64,000 nt of DNA from Fulvimarina uroteuthidis (GTDB taxonomy: Bacteria > Pseudomonadota > Alphaproteobacteria > Rhizobiales > Rhizobiaceae), in NCBI RefSeq assembly GCF_034321785.1, contig NZ_JAXLPB010000002.1, positions 310,001 through 374,000 of the forward strand. Reading direction: 5' to 3'. The notes beneath the pieces are model-generated. The model had not been told where the DNA came from. It did no database searches and was given only the letters and a program-made list of their open reading frames with translations. The position numbers and the translations under genes were made by a program. This document shows, piece after piece, positions 17,129 to 26,400 of this stretch (positions are counted from its first letter, which is position 1; each line of letters starts with the position of its first letter).

Positions 17129-18652
17129 ATGGCGCAAGGCATCGCAGCGTCCGTGATGGCGCTTCTTTCGCTCGTCGCGGACTGCGACACCCCGCCCGGA
17201 GAGAGCGACGAGACCGTGCTCTCGCAGCTTCGTCCGGACCGCGCAGCGCCCGGTCCCCGCTCGCGCCCCTGCCCGCGCAACGCCACCGCGATCGCGCCGG
17301 GCGAGGCGATCCAGCCGCTCGTCGATCGCGCAGAGCCGGGCGCCGCCTTCTGTCTCCAGGCGGGCGTCCATCGGGGCCAGATCGTGGCGCCGAAGAGCGG
17401 ACAGCAGTTCGTCGGCGCGCCGGGCGCGGTGATGCGCGGTTCGATCCTCGTCGGCGCGTTCGAAGCTTCGGGGCCCTATTTTTCCGCGCCCGCGCCGTTT
17501 CCGCGCATCGACCCGCGCGGCACCTGCCTTGCGGCCCGCCCGGCCTGTGACCGCACCGGCAGCGTCTTCGTCGACGGCAGGCCGCTCGGCGAAGTCGCGA
17601 CCCTCGACGAATTGAGCGGGGAGGCGAACCGCTTCTTCTTCGACCGGGATGCGAACCGCATCGTGCTGGCGTCCGATCCGCGCGGCCGCACGATCGAGGC
17701 GAGCGCGGCCGCCTTCGCCTTTCTCGCCAATGGCGCAAGCGACGTCCTCGTCGCCGATCTCGTCATCGAGCATTATGCCAACCCCGCCCAGCGCGGCGCC
17801 GTCTACGACGACACCGATCGGGCCGCGCGCGGCTGGACCATCGCCCACAACGATATCAGGCTGAACAGCGGGCTCGGCGTCCTGGGCGGCCCCCGATCGA
17901 CCATCGTCGGCAACCGGATCACCGACAACGGCCAGCTCGGGGTCGCGTTTTCGAGCCCCGGGGTGACGGTTCTCGACAACCTCGTCGCCGGCAACAATCG
18001 CGAGGGGTTCGATCCGGCGTGGGAGGCGGGCGGCCTCAAGGGCGCGTCGGCCGAGAACGCCGTCATCGCCGGCAATCTGGTGATCGACAATCGCGGCCCC
18101 GGCCTCTGGTGCGATATCGAGTGCCGGGGCACGCGCTACAGCCGCAATGTCGCCGCCTTCAACGAAGGGCCGGGCATTTTCCACGAGATCAGCGGCGCCG
18201 CCCTGATCGAGGCCAACGTCTTGCGCTGCAACGGCATGGCGGCGTCCTGGTTCTGGGGCGCGGGCATCCTTCTCGCCTCGACGCAAGGCGTCTCGGTCAC
18301 CGGCAATCTCGTCGTCGTGCCCGCCGACGGCTCGGGCATCGCGATCATCGACCAGGGGCGACCCGACGCGGTCGGCGGCCTCTACCAGGCGGCCGGAAAT
18401 CAGGTCACGGACAATCTCATTTCCTTCGAAGGCGCGTTCGGCCGCATGGGCGCGGCGAGCGACGTCGATGCGGGAAGTCCGAACGAGGGCAGGCTGGAGG
18501 CCGGGCACAACCGCTTCGACGCCAACACCTATCACGTGCCGGCAGGCTTCGAAGGCGCGTTCGCCTGGGGGGCCGACGAAGCGCCGCTGACGCGCCTGCC
18601 CGTCGCCGGCCACGAGACCCATGGCTCGATGGTCGTGCGCGTCGATCGATGA
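17129..18652 (+). CDS. Right-handed parallel beta-helix protein, paralogue of the RTX protein at 30994
   Basis: 507 residues. After a hydrophobic N-terminus (~1-18) and a Pro-rich stretch comes a pectate-lyase-type repeat: many turns of the form N-x-I/V-x-x-N-x-x-G (for example IVGNRITDNGQLGV, VIAGNLVIDNRGPGLW, IEANVLRCNGMA). It resembles the protein at 30994-32931 through most of the helix, including VIEHYANPAQRGAV against VIEHFNSPVQRGAI, but lacks its RTX tail. Such folds are found in polysaccharide lyases, C5-epimerases and deacetylases. It starts 15 bases after the ExoF-like gene, so it probably acts on the EPS, in or beyond the periplasm. The catalytic class is not readable. Confidence 0.8.
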   Translation: MAQGIAASVMALLSLVADCDTPPGESDETVLSQLRPDRAAPGPRSRPCPRNATAIAPGEAIQPLVDRAEPGAAFCLQAGVHRGQIVAPKSGQQFVGAPGAVMRGSILVGAFEASGPYFSAPAPFPRIDPRGTCLAARPACDRTGSVFVDGRPLGEVATLDELSGEANRFFFDRDANRIVLASDPRGRTIEASAAAFAFLANGASDVLVADLVIEHYANPAQRGAVYDDTDRAARGWTIAHNDIRLNSGLGVLGGPRSTIVGNRITDNGQLGVAFSSPGVTVLDNLVAGNNREGFDPAWEAGGLKGASAENAVIAGNLVIDNRGPGLWCDIECRGTRYSRNVAAFNEGPGIFHEISGAALIEANVLRCNGMAASWFWGAGILLASTQGVSVTGNLVVVPADGSGIAIIDQGRPDAVGGLYQAAGNQVTDNLISFEGAFGRMGAASDVDAGSPNEGRLEAGHNRFDANTYHVPAGFEGAFAWGADEAPLTRLPVAGHETHGSMVVRVDR

Positions 18653-18770
18653 AGCACAGAGGGCCGATCGCGCCGGCCGGTCCCCGTCGCGCGAACCCGC
18701 CCGGCGATCGAAAGGCCGCCAGGCGCGCGATCTTCGACCGGATGCAGATCGCGCGATGCGAGCGAAACGC

Positions 18771-19979
18771 TCAGCCGTTCCGGACCATCGAAAGCTGCCC
18801 GATCCTGTCGCGCACGGGCCCAGGAAGCGCCAGGAAGCACCGCACGAGAAAGGGGCGGACCCTGCCGAGATAAGCGAGCGCGAGGCGCCCCAGCGGCGTG
18901 ATCGCAAAGGCATAGTCGAAGATCGCCACCGTTCCGTTCGCCCATTCCGCCTTGTGCGCCGCGTCCGGCGGCATGAAGTCGAACAGGGTGATATCGGCCG
19001 CTTCGCTCTGGAAGATGTGGAGGAGGAGCAGGCGGCCCGGCGAATGGGTGGAGAACCGCTCGTCATAGGTCTGGACCATCGAGATATAGCGCCCCCGGTG
19101 CAGGATGCCGAATTCGCTCGCGCACAGCTCGCCGCCGACGAGGAGGCGGAACATCCTGAACCCGCCATCTTCGGCGAGCGAGAGAAGCACCGCCGCATTG
19201 GCGGGATGAAGATAGCCGGCGCTGATCGTATCGCGCGCCTTCAGCCATTTCGCCTTGAGCGCAAGGCTCGCCTTCAGGGCCGGGACCTGGGCGGCACCCT
19301 CGACGCTTTCGTAGGTCAGCGCGCCGTGCTCGGCCAGACGCCGCTCATGGCGCCTGAGGGCGTTCAGCGACTTGCCGCTCCTCAGCGGCGGGCGCGCCTC
19401 GCCGGGCGCGGCGGACGGAAGGCGGAGACAGGGCGCTTCGTCGCGCGGCTTGATCCGCAGGGAGAGGTGCGCGGGAAAGCGATGCCGGGCAAGGGCGGAA
19501 TCGGCGCGCACCCCCTTCAGGAGGACGGCGTCGATGCCGGGCATTGCCGAAATCGCCTGGACCGCAAGCTGGAGCGCCGCGTCGACATTCGTCGCCGGAT
19601 CGATCAGCACGTCGGCATATTGGGTGGCCGGCGCTCCGAGCGGTCGCAGGATGCGGGCCGGCCCCACATGCCACAGGACGAGGGGCCAGACGAGAACCAG
19701 ACGTCCCGCCTCGCGCACCGTCACGATGCGCGCCGCCTCGCGAACGCCGGAGGCCCGGCACCCGGCAAGCCAGCTTCGGCACCAGCGCTCGCTCTGATAA
19801 AATGTGAGCCCGCAGCCTTCGCTCGAAAGCTGCCTCCATTCGTCGGCGATGAGGCAGGGATCCTCGACCACCGCGCTCGTCAGGGCGCAGGACCGGATCG
19901 CCTTGTGCAGGCGTGGACGCGTGCCGTCCGCAAGGACCCCGTCCTCGTCCGCGATGAACCAATTCGACTGGACGTCCAT
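18771..19979 (-). CDS. CelD/BcsL-type acyltransferase (GNAT fold)
   Basis: 402 residues. Belongs to the BioF2-like acetyltransferase group: an N-terminal part with FYQSERWCRSWLAGC and RPLGAPATQYADVLID, then the core with KSLNALRRHERRLAEHGALTYESV, KAKWLKARDT and LLVGGELCASEFGILHRGRYISMVQTYDERFSTHSPGRLLLLHIFQ, all standard for CelD/BcsL proteins found in cellulose and EPS loci. Probable role: acylating a sugar or peptide during EPS production, in the cytoplasm. It is minus strand, convergent with the beta-helix gene and divergent from the Wzc-like gene. Confidence 0.85.
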   Translation of the reverse strand: MDVQSNWFIADEDGVLADGTRPRLHKAIRSCALTSAVVEDPCLIADEWRQLSSEGCGLTFYQSERWCRSWLAGCRASGVREAARIVTVREAGRLVLVWPLVLWHVGPARILRPLGAPATQYADVLIDPATNVDAALQLAVQAISAMPGIDAVLLKGVRADSALARHRFPAHLSLRIKPRDEAPCLRLPSAAPGEARPPLRSGKSLNALRRHERRLAEHGALTYESVEGAAQVPALKASLALKAKWLKARDTISAGYLHPANAAVLLSLAEDGGFRMFRLLVGGELCASEFGILHRGRYISMVQTYDERFSTHSPGRLLLLHIFQSEAADITLFDFMPPDAAHKAEWANGTVAIFDYAFAITPLGRLALAYLGRVRPFLVRCFLALPGPVRDRIGQLSMVRNG

Positions 19980-20399
19980 GGTGCGAAAAAACTCCCCGGT
20001 GCTGCGATGAGTCCTTCACTGTCCTGCAGCGGTGCCTGCGTCCAATCTGGCATTTCCGTGGCACTCGCAGGTGCGCTATTCGGGATTAACCCCCTGTGTT
20101 TCGGACGCCGGCCGTCCGGTTCTGCAGGCGTCCGCCGCCTTTTCCGCCCGGCCGGTTCACGGAGCCCGCCCCATCGCGGCGCAGGCGGTCCCGCAGCTGG
20201 TCAGTCGGGCTACCTCTCATCATCGGATGAATTCCCGCGCCCGCTGATGATGATGGCGGAAAGGCGCGAAACCGTGCGCGTTCTTCGATCTCAACCATGA
20301 TGAAGGTCAGCCCGTGACGCGAGCAAAGCCGAACCGGACGCCCCCGCCGACGTCCCCGCTCGTTCTCGCGCCGCGCCCCGGACCTTCGGGAGACCCGGC
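19980..20399. other. Divergent control region between acyltransferase and Wzc-like genes
   Basis: 420 bases with no supported gene. It contains the second TCGGGATTA copy (20080-20088), here extended to GGGATTAACC. No FNR-like palindrome follows it, unlike the other three copies. Confidence 0.5.
20080..20088 (+). promoter_or_regulatory. TCGGGATTA element, copy 2
   Basis: TCGGGATTA on the plus strand, 312 bases before the Wzc-like gene. The following AAC gives GGATTAAC, which also recurs at about 30719-30726 near copy 3. Confidence 0.4.
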
Positions 20400-22553
20400 A
20401 TGAGCGTCCCACGCCTGACGAATGCTTCGCGAACCGTCCCGCTGGAGCGGGACCTGCGCCGAAGCTACGATCTGTCCCTGCTCAAGCTCCTGCGCACGCT
20501 CTATCGCCGGCGCCTGATGTTCGTCTCCATCCTCGCCGGCGTCCTGGCCCTTGCGATCCTCGCCGGCCTCATCCTGCCCAAGCGCTATACGGCCAGTGCC
20601 CTCATCCAGCTCGGCTTCGGCGAGACCGCCCCGGAGAGCGTTCCGGGCGCGGGCGCCGGCGGACCCTCGATCGCGCTCGACGCCGCGGCGCTGGTCAAGG
20701 GCGAGACCGAGATCCTCGCCTCGCGGGCGATCGCCCGCCGGGTGCTGGACGCCAACGCGGTCGCCAACATGTTCGCGAGATCGCGATCCAGGCTCGGCCA
20801 GGATCCGGTTGTCGCCCTCGAAAAGCCGCTCGAAGTGCTCAACGACGGCAAATCCTATCTGATCACCGTGCGCTACGAGGCGGGCGACCCGGAGGTCGCG
20901 GCCACCATCGCCAACGCGTTCGCCGATGCCTATCTCGCCAATCGCGCCGACGAAGGCGTCACCGCCTCGCGCACGCGAAGTCTGTGGCTCGCCGACCAGG
21001 TGGCCGAGGCCGAGCGCACCACCGAGGAAGCGGGCCGGACGCTGCAGGCCTTCGCCGAGACGTCGGGCATCGTCGTCTCGACGGCCGGCAGCCCGTCGGC
21101 GGCCGACCAACAGATGCGCGCCCTTCTGGAACAATTGTCGGCAAGGCAGGCGAGCCTGCGCGACAAGCAGCTGCGCCTCGACCGGCTTGCCGAAGCCGCG
21201 GCGGCCGGCAGGATGCCGCTGCTTGCCGATCTCGAAGGCGCCGAAAGCGCGCGGCGGGCCGTCGACGCCGAGATGACGGCGGCGCGCGATCTCGCCTCGC
21301 TCGGGGCGACGCTCGGAACCCTCCACCCCCGCTACCGGCAGGCCCGTTCGGCGCTCGACGCGCTGGAGGCGCGCCGGAACGAGACGGTGAAGCAGGCGGT
21401 CGCGCTGGCGCGCACCGATCTGTCCAGCGCGCGCCGGGACGAGACCGCGCTTCTCGGCGAAGTGGCGAAGATGCAGCGCCGCGTCGTCACCGACAGCACG
21501 GACCTGCAGCGGGCGCTCGCGCTCCAGGCATCCTGGCAGACCGCGATCACCGAGCGGGATCTGTTGCGCGCGAGCCTGCGGCAGGCCCAGGCGATCGGCG
21601 ACTTCAAGCCCGTCGCCGCTACTCTCGTCAGCCCGGCCGAACCGATGGCCGAACCGGTGTCGCTCCGCCTGTTGAGCGCGGGCGTCATCGGCGTCTTCGG
21701 CGGCGTCTTCGTCGCCCTCGGCTCGATCTTTCTCCTGGAAAGCCGCGACGCGGGCTATGCGGAAGTCGGACCTGCGCAAGACGGTCTCGGCCTGCCCTGC
21801 GTCGGTGTCATTCCCGCCCTGAGCAAGACGAAGAAGCAGGCGGGCCACTCGGCAAGGGTGCGCAACGCGGCCCTCCAGACCATGGTCGCCCGCCTTGGGC
21901 TTACCGAACAGGTCGGCGACAAGCGGATCGTCGTCGTCGGCTCCGCCCTTGCCGGCGAGGGCAAGACGGCGCTGATCCACGACATGGCCGCCATCATCGC
22001 CGACGCCGGTCGCCGGGTCGTGGTGGTGGAATCCTCGCCGAAGGACGAGCGCGCCGCGCTCAGCACCCGGTGGCGGTCCTGGAACGGCGAGATGTCCCGC
22101 GGTCTCAGGGTCACGGCGGTCGCGGAACGCTCGAAGGGCGGCCACCTCGCCATGCACGCCTACCAACGCCAGCTGGACGACCAGACGCCGGTCTTCGAGG
22201 GTCAGGACCAGTTCATCGCCTGGCTGAACGGCTGTGTCGACCAGTTCGATCTCGTCCTCGTCGAAGCCCCCGCCCTTCTTCTCGACGGCCGCGCGATGGT
22301 GCTGGCGCGCGTCGCCGATCTCTTCATCCTCTCCGTCGCCTGGCGAAGCACGACGCGGGCCTCGCTCGGGACCGCCGTCGAACAGCTGGCCGCCATGGCA
22401 CATCCTCCCCGCGCCATCGCCTTCGCCTTCACCGAGGTCGAGACGAAGAGCCACGACGCCTACGGGCCGGCCGATACGCTCTATTTCCAGAACCGCCATC
22501 TGCGTCCCGCGCGCGCCGCCATCGCCCATGGCGCGGAGGCCGGGGCCGCCTGA
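20400..22553 (+). CDS. Wzc/ExoP-like polysaccharide copolymerase with altered kinase motifs
   Basis: 717 residues; GGGAG stands 7 bases before the ATG. Membrane spans at ~40-62 and ~420-445 flank a periplasmic coiled-coil, the Wzz chain-length layout. The cytoplasmic C-terminus is a BY-kinase-type ATPase: Walker A is AGEGKT (~518-523). The expected Walker A' Asp is replaced (RRVVVVESSP, Glu544) and Walker B reads LVLVEAP (Glu622) in place of the usual Asp. The tail lacks the Tyr cluster of E. coli Wzc. So chain-length control is likely, but autophosphorylation may be lost or changed. It heads the gene row to 26181. Confidence 0.85.
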   Translation: MSVPRLTNASRTVPLERDLRRSYDLSLLKLLRTLYRRRLMFVSILAGVLALAILAGLILPKRYTASALIQLGFGETAPESVPGAGAGGPSIALDAAALVKGETEILASRAIARRVLDANAVANMFARSRSRLGQDPVVALEKPLEVLNDGKSYLITVRYEAGDPEVAATIANAFADAYLANRADEGVTASRTRSLWLADQVAEAERTTEEAGRTLQAFAETSGIVVSTAGSPSAADQQMRALLEQLSARQASLRDKQLRLDRLAEAAAAGRMPLLADLEGAESARRAVDAEMTAARDLASLGATLGTLHPRYRQARSALDALEARRNETVKQAVALARTDLSSARRDETALLGEVAKMQRRVVTDSTDLQRALALQASWQTAITERDLLRASLRQAQAIGDFKPVAATLVSPAEPMAEPVSLRLLSAGVIGVFGGVFVALGSIFLLESRDAGYAEVGPAQDGLGLPCVGVIPALSKTKKQAGHSARVRNAALQTMVARLGLTEQVGDKRIVVVGSALAGEGKTALIHDMAAIIADAGRRVVVVESSPKDERAALSTRWRSWNGEMSRGLRVTAVAERSKGGHLAMHAYQRQLDDQTPVFEGQDQFIAWLNGCVDQFDLVLVEAPALLLDGRAMVLARVADLFILSVAWRSTTRASLGTAVEQLAAMAHPPRAIAFAFTEVETKSHDAYGPADTLYFQNRHLRPARAAIAHGAEAGAA

Positions 22554-23914
22554 TGTCCGACCTCGTCGATGCCACACGCCCCGCCGCATACGGAACGCAG
22601 CCGGTGCGCGTTCGACGGGGCGACGCGGCCATCCGTTGGCACGACTGGTATTTCGCGACCCTGCTTCTGGCGGTCGCGGGCTATGCGATCTTCGGCAAGG
22701 GCTTTGCCTATGCGGGGCTGCCGCCGATCTTTCCCGCCGAAGTGCTTCTCGCCCTCGGTCTCCTGACGTTCGTATGGCCGCGCCCGTCCGGGGCGATCCT
22801 GTCGAGCCCGGCGCTGGTTCTCGTGCTGGCCGGCATCGCCTGGACCCTCATCCGCACCGTTCCCTATATCGGCCAGTACGGCATCGATGCCATGCGGGAC
22901 GCGGTGATCCTCGTCTACGGGCTCTTCGCGATCGTCGTCGCCAATCTCATCCTCGAGCGGCCCGAGCGCATCCGCGACGCGCTCGGCTGGGCGACGATCT
23001 TCTTCTCGATCAATGCGCTCGTCGTCATCCCCATCTATCTGCTGCAGACGGTGCTCGGCGAGAGCATGCCGAGATGGCCGGTGTCGCTCACGCCCATCCT
23101 GCAGGTGCGCGGCGGCGAGGTGGCGGTGCACCTGTGCGCGACCGCCGTGTTCGCACTGCTCGCCTTCAAGCGCTCGTCCGTCCTGTGGACCATCGTTCTT
23201 GTCGTCGACATCGCCTTCGTCGCCTCGCTCAGCCGCGGCGGCCTGGTGTCGATCGCCATTCCGCTGGCGCTCGCCATCGTCCTGTCCGGCCGGATCAGGC
23301 CGTTCCTCCTGGCGGGCGCCGTCATCGCGCCCCTCCTCGCCCTCTTCTATGTCGGCGGGCTGCAGATCCAGCTTCCGGGGATCCAGCGCACCATCGATGT
23401 CGGCCAGATCGTCGACAATGTGGTCAGCATCGCCGGCTCGTCCGGCGACAAGGGGCTCGACGATACGAAGGAATGGCGGATCGGCTGGTGGCAGCAGATC
23501 GTCGACTACACCCTTTTCGGCGAATATTTCTGGACCGGAAAGGGCTTCGGGATCAATCTGGCGTTCGACGACGGGTACGCAGCGCCCTCGCTCGAGGGCC
23601 AGCCGCTGCGAAGTCCCCACAACGGCAACATGACGATCCTGGCGCGCGCCGGCGTTCCCGGCATGGTGCTGTGGATCGCCATCCTCGCCACCTGGTTCTC
23701 GACCCTGCTGTGGCATGTGGCCAAGGCACGGCTCGCCGGCGACCGGGACTGGTCCAACCTCTTCATCTTCCTCACCTGCTACCTCCTCGCCGCCTTCATC
23801 AATGCCAGCTTCGACGTGGCGCTCGAGGGGCCGATGATCGGCGTCGTCTTCTGGGTCGTGTTCGGCGCCGGGATCGGCAGCGTCATGGTCTATACGCGCC
23901 TGGAGACCCGATGA
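22553..23914 (+). CDS. O-antigen ligase/polymerase (Wzy-like) membrane protein
   Basis: 453 residues; the ATG overlaps the upstream TGA by one base (TGATG). About ten membrane segments. The O-antigen ligase (Wzy_C) region spans ~180-390, with ASLSRGGLVSIAIPLALAI and a periplasmic loop holding the conserved GKGFGINLAFDDGY and SPHNGNMTILARAGVPGM (the H-N pair of this family). Its place between copolymerase and flippase argues for polymerisation of EPS repeats rather than ligation to lipid A. Confidence 0.85.
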   Translation: MSDLVDATRPAAYGTQPVRVRRGDAAIRWHDWYFATLLLAVAGYAIFGKGFAYAGLPPIFPAEVLLALGLLTFVWPRPSGAILSSPALVLVLAGIAWTLIRTVPYIGQYGIDAMRDAVILVYGLFAIVVANLILERPERIRDALGWATIFFSINALVVIPIYLLQTVLGESMPRWPVSLTPILQVRGGEVAVHLCATAVFALLAFKRSSVLWTIVLVVDIAFVASLSRGGLVSIAIPLALAIVLSGRIRPFLLAGAVIAPLLALFYVGGLQIQLPGIQRTIDVGQIVDNVVSIAGSSGDKGLDDTKEWRIGWWQQIVDYTLFGEYFWTGKGFGINLAFDDGYAAPSLEGQPLRSPHNGNMTILARAGVPGMVLWIAILATWFSTLLWHVAKARLAGDRDWSNLFIFLTCYLLAAFINASFDVALEGPMIGVVFWVVFGAGIGSVMVYTRLETR

Positions 23915-25251
23915 TGGCCCGCGACGATCGACCCGCCATGGCTTCGAGACGGCTCGACAGGCTGCGTCTGCCCGTTCCGCGTGCCACCTGGACGCTGATC
24001 GACCAGGCGATCCTGAGCATCGGCACCTTTCTCCTCGGCATCGTCCTCGCCCGCCACATCTCGCTCGATGCCTACGGGCACTACGCCCTGTTCCTGGGCG
24101 TTCTCGGCCTGATGAACGCGGGCACCGGGTCGCTCATCTTCTATCCGATGACGGTGCACGCGACCGTCATGGGCGCGCGCGAGCGCGCCGGGCTGGTCCT
24201 TTCGACGCTGTTGCTGACGCTGGTGTTCTGCGCGGGGCTCGCGGTCCTTCTGGGGCTCGTGATCTGGCGCTTCGTCGATCCGGCGCTGCTTGTGCCCGCC
24301 ACGTGCGTGTTCTTCGCCGGCCAGCTCCAGGAGGCGACGCGGCGCGGCCTCCTGTCGGCCTTTCGCCACCGCGACGCGATCGTCGGCGACGCGATCAGCT
24401 TTCTCGGACAGTTGGCGGTGCTGTTCGCCCTGATGCAGGTGACGCCGCTCGATCTCGCCATGGCGCTCTACGCGATCTCCTTCACCTCGCTCCTCGGCGC
24501 TTGCGTGCAGGTGGCGCAGCTCGGCCTTGCCGGGGCGACGCCCGCCCCCATCGCGCGGACCCTGCGGGACTTCTGGTCGCTCGGGCGCTGGTCGCTCGGC
24601 TCCAACATTCTTCTCGTCGCGCGGGGAGCCGTCCTGCCCTGGCTTCTGGCGGCGCTCTCGGGGCCGGCCGCGGCCGGCGTGTTCCAGCTGGTCATGAACA
24701 TCGTCAACGTCATGAACCCGGTCACCATCGGCCTGTCGAACGTCATCCCGCAGGCCGCGGCCCGCGCGAAGGCCGAGGGGACGGGGTCCGCGCTGCGGCA
24801 GGCCTGGCCCTACATGGCGGCCGGCCTGCCGATCGTCGGCCTGATGACCCTCCTGATCATCGCCGTCCCCGATCTCATCGCCCATCTCGTCTATGGCGAA
24901 GCCATTCCCGATCCCCAGGCGGTGGCGGCCCTGCGCATCATGGCGATCGCCGGCCTGTTCGGATATGTGGCGGCGGCAAGCTGCGCCTATCTCTACGGAA
25001 CGGGCGATGGAAGGACCGCGATGATCGGCGACGTCGCGACGAGCCTCGCCGCCCTCGTTCCGGTCTATCCGCTCGTCCTCGCCTACGGCCTTGCGGGTGC
25101 CTGCCTTGCCGGCGCGCTCGCCATGGTGGTCCGCGCCGCGTGGATGATCGCCATCATCGCAAGACGCCTGATCGCGGAGCGGCGCGGCGCGGCCGCCGGC
25201 TGCAGCCGTGCGCCCGTCCGCAGCGAGCCGGCCGCGGAGCTGCCGGCATGA
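23911..25251 (+). CDS. Polysaccharide flippase (Wzx/oligosaccharide exporter family)
   Basis: 446 residues; ATGA overlap with the Wzy-like gene. Twelve to fourteen hydrophobic segments cover the protein, with the early motif LIDQAILSIGTFLLGIVLARHISLDAYGHYAL common to Wzx/MVF proteins. It should turn the lipid-linked repeat to the periplasmic face of the inner membrane. Ends with a ~25-residue polar tail. Confidence 0.85.
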   Translation: MMARDDRPAMASRRLDRLRLPVPRATWTLIDQAILSIGTFLLGIVLARHISLDAYGHYALFLGVLGLMNAGTGSLIFYPMTVHATVMGARERAGLVLSTLLLTLVFCAGLAVLLGLVIWRFVDPALLVPATCVFFAGQLQEATRRGLLSAFRHRDAIVGDAISFLGQLAVLFALMQVTPLDLAMALYAISFTSLLGACVQVAQLGLAGATPAPIARTLRDFWSLGRWSLGSNILLVARGAVLPWLLAALSGPAAAGVFQLVMNIVNVMNPVTIGLSNVIPQAAARAKAEGTGSALRQAWPYMAAGLPIVGLMTLLIIAVPDLIAHLVYGEAIPDPQAVAALRIMAIAGLFGYVAAASCAYLYGTGDGRTAMIGDVATSLAALVPVYPLVLAYGLAGACLAGALAMVVRAAWMIAIIARRLIAERRGAAAGCSRAPVRSEPAAELPA

Positions 25252-25368
25252 CCGCCCACCCGCTCATCGCAGGCGGTGGGCGGGCGCCTCCTCGGCGCGC
25301 CCGCGACCGGACCCTTTCCGACCCGTTGCATGCCTCGCCCCCCACGAAACCTCAGGGAGTTGCCTCCG

Positions 25369-26181
25369 ATGATCGTCACGATCGTTACCCCGACCCTCAA
25401 CGCGGCCGAATATCTGCCGCAATGCATCGCTTCGGTGAAGCAGAACGCCGTCCCTGGTGCCGAGATCGATCACGTCGTCGTCGATCCCGGCAGCACCGAC
25501 GCCACGATCGCGATCGCGAAGACGGCCGGATGCCGTCTCATCCAGGGCAAGGACAAGGGCATCTTCGACGCGATCAACAAGGGTTCGTTCCAGTCGCGCG
25601 GCGACGTTCTCGGATTTCTGGGCGCCGACGACGTGATGCTGCCCGGTGCCGTGGCCGAGATCGTCAAGGCATTCGAGACGAGCAAGGCCCGCTGGGCGGT
25701 GGGCGGCATTCGATGGATCGACGAACAGGGCGCAAGCCTCGGCGACCTTTCCGCACCGCCCGCATGGATCGCACCGCGTGCCTACGCCTCGCTGGGCTGG
25801 AACCCGATCATGCACATGTCGACCTATATCCGGCGCGACCTCTTCGAGGAACTCGGCGGGTTCGACATCACCTACCGGGACGCGGGCGATTACGAACTCT
25901 TCATGCGGGCACTGGAAAAGACGCCCTTCGTCCGGATCGCCAAACCCCTCACCTGCTTCCGGCGCACCGGAGCCAACAACAGCATGGTCAACGAGCAGCG
26001 CTCGCGCCTGGAATCGCGCGCGATCGCCAAGCGCTTCGGACCGGGTTTCGCGGGCGAGCGCACCATCTGGCGGTTCGCGATGCGGGCCCTCATCAATCTG
26101 CGCAATCCCGGCTGGCTCGCCCATAAGACGAAAACAGCCGCACGCGCCTTTTTCGATCCGGCGACACCGCGTTATTTCTGA
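25369..26181 (+). CDS. Family 2 glycosyltransferase
   Basis: 270 residues from ATG 25369, 10 bases after GGGAG. GT-A fold: VTIVTPTLNAAEYLPQCIASV at the start, DHVVVDPGSTDATIAIA (nucleotide-binding Asp), KGIFDAINKG and FLGADDVMLPGA (DxD-like metal motif), then GDYELFMRALE as the acceptor-side acidic motif. This is the typical WcaA/PssE-like repeat-unit transferase. Probably translated from the Wzc-Wzy-Wzx transcript; a 117-base gap separates it from the flippase gene. Confidence 0.9.
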   Translation: MIVTIVTPTLNAAEYLPQCIASVKQNAVPGAEIDHVVVDPGSTDATIAIAKTAGCRLIQGKDKGIFDAINKGSFQSRGDVLGFLGADDVMLPGAVAEIVKAFETSKARWAVGGIRWIDEQGASLGDLSAPPAWIAPRAYASLGWNPIMHMSTYIRRDLFEELGGFDITYRDAGDYELFMRALEKTPFVRIAKPLTCFRRTGANNSMVNEQRSRLESRAIAKRFGPGFAGERTIWRFAMRALINLRNPGWLAHKTKTAARAFFDPATPRYF

Positions 26182-26301
26182 CGGTCTTTTATGCTTCGAA
26201 CATCGGTCCGGTCGGCGCATGGCCGCCGCGGCCGGACCGGCATCGCGCGCCCGGAACGTCCCGCCGGCCGCACGGCAAGTCTGCGCGCCCGAACGAAACG
26301 A

Positions 26302-26334
26302 CGCCTGCCGGCCCCTCGAGGCTCGCGGCAGGCG
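26302..26334. terminator. Hairpin between convergent EPS genes
   Basis: CGCCTGCCG (26302-26310) and CGGCAGGCG (26326-26334): a perfect 9-base stem with a 15-base loop, between the stops at 26181 and 26401. No T-run, so a bidirectional, possibly Rho-aided, terminator. Confidence 0.45.
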
Positions 26335-26400
26335 CCGGGCATAGCCGAAGGCGCTTCGAAGGTGCCCGGCCGGTTCGGCGGGACACCCGTCATCGGGCCG

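Noticed and set aside
14468..19198. A 1576-codon open frame on the minus strand across the EPS genes
   Set aside because: It crosses four recognised genes on both strands (WecG-like, ExoF-like, beta-helix, acyltransferase) out of their frames and has no recognisable domain.
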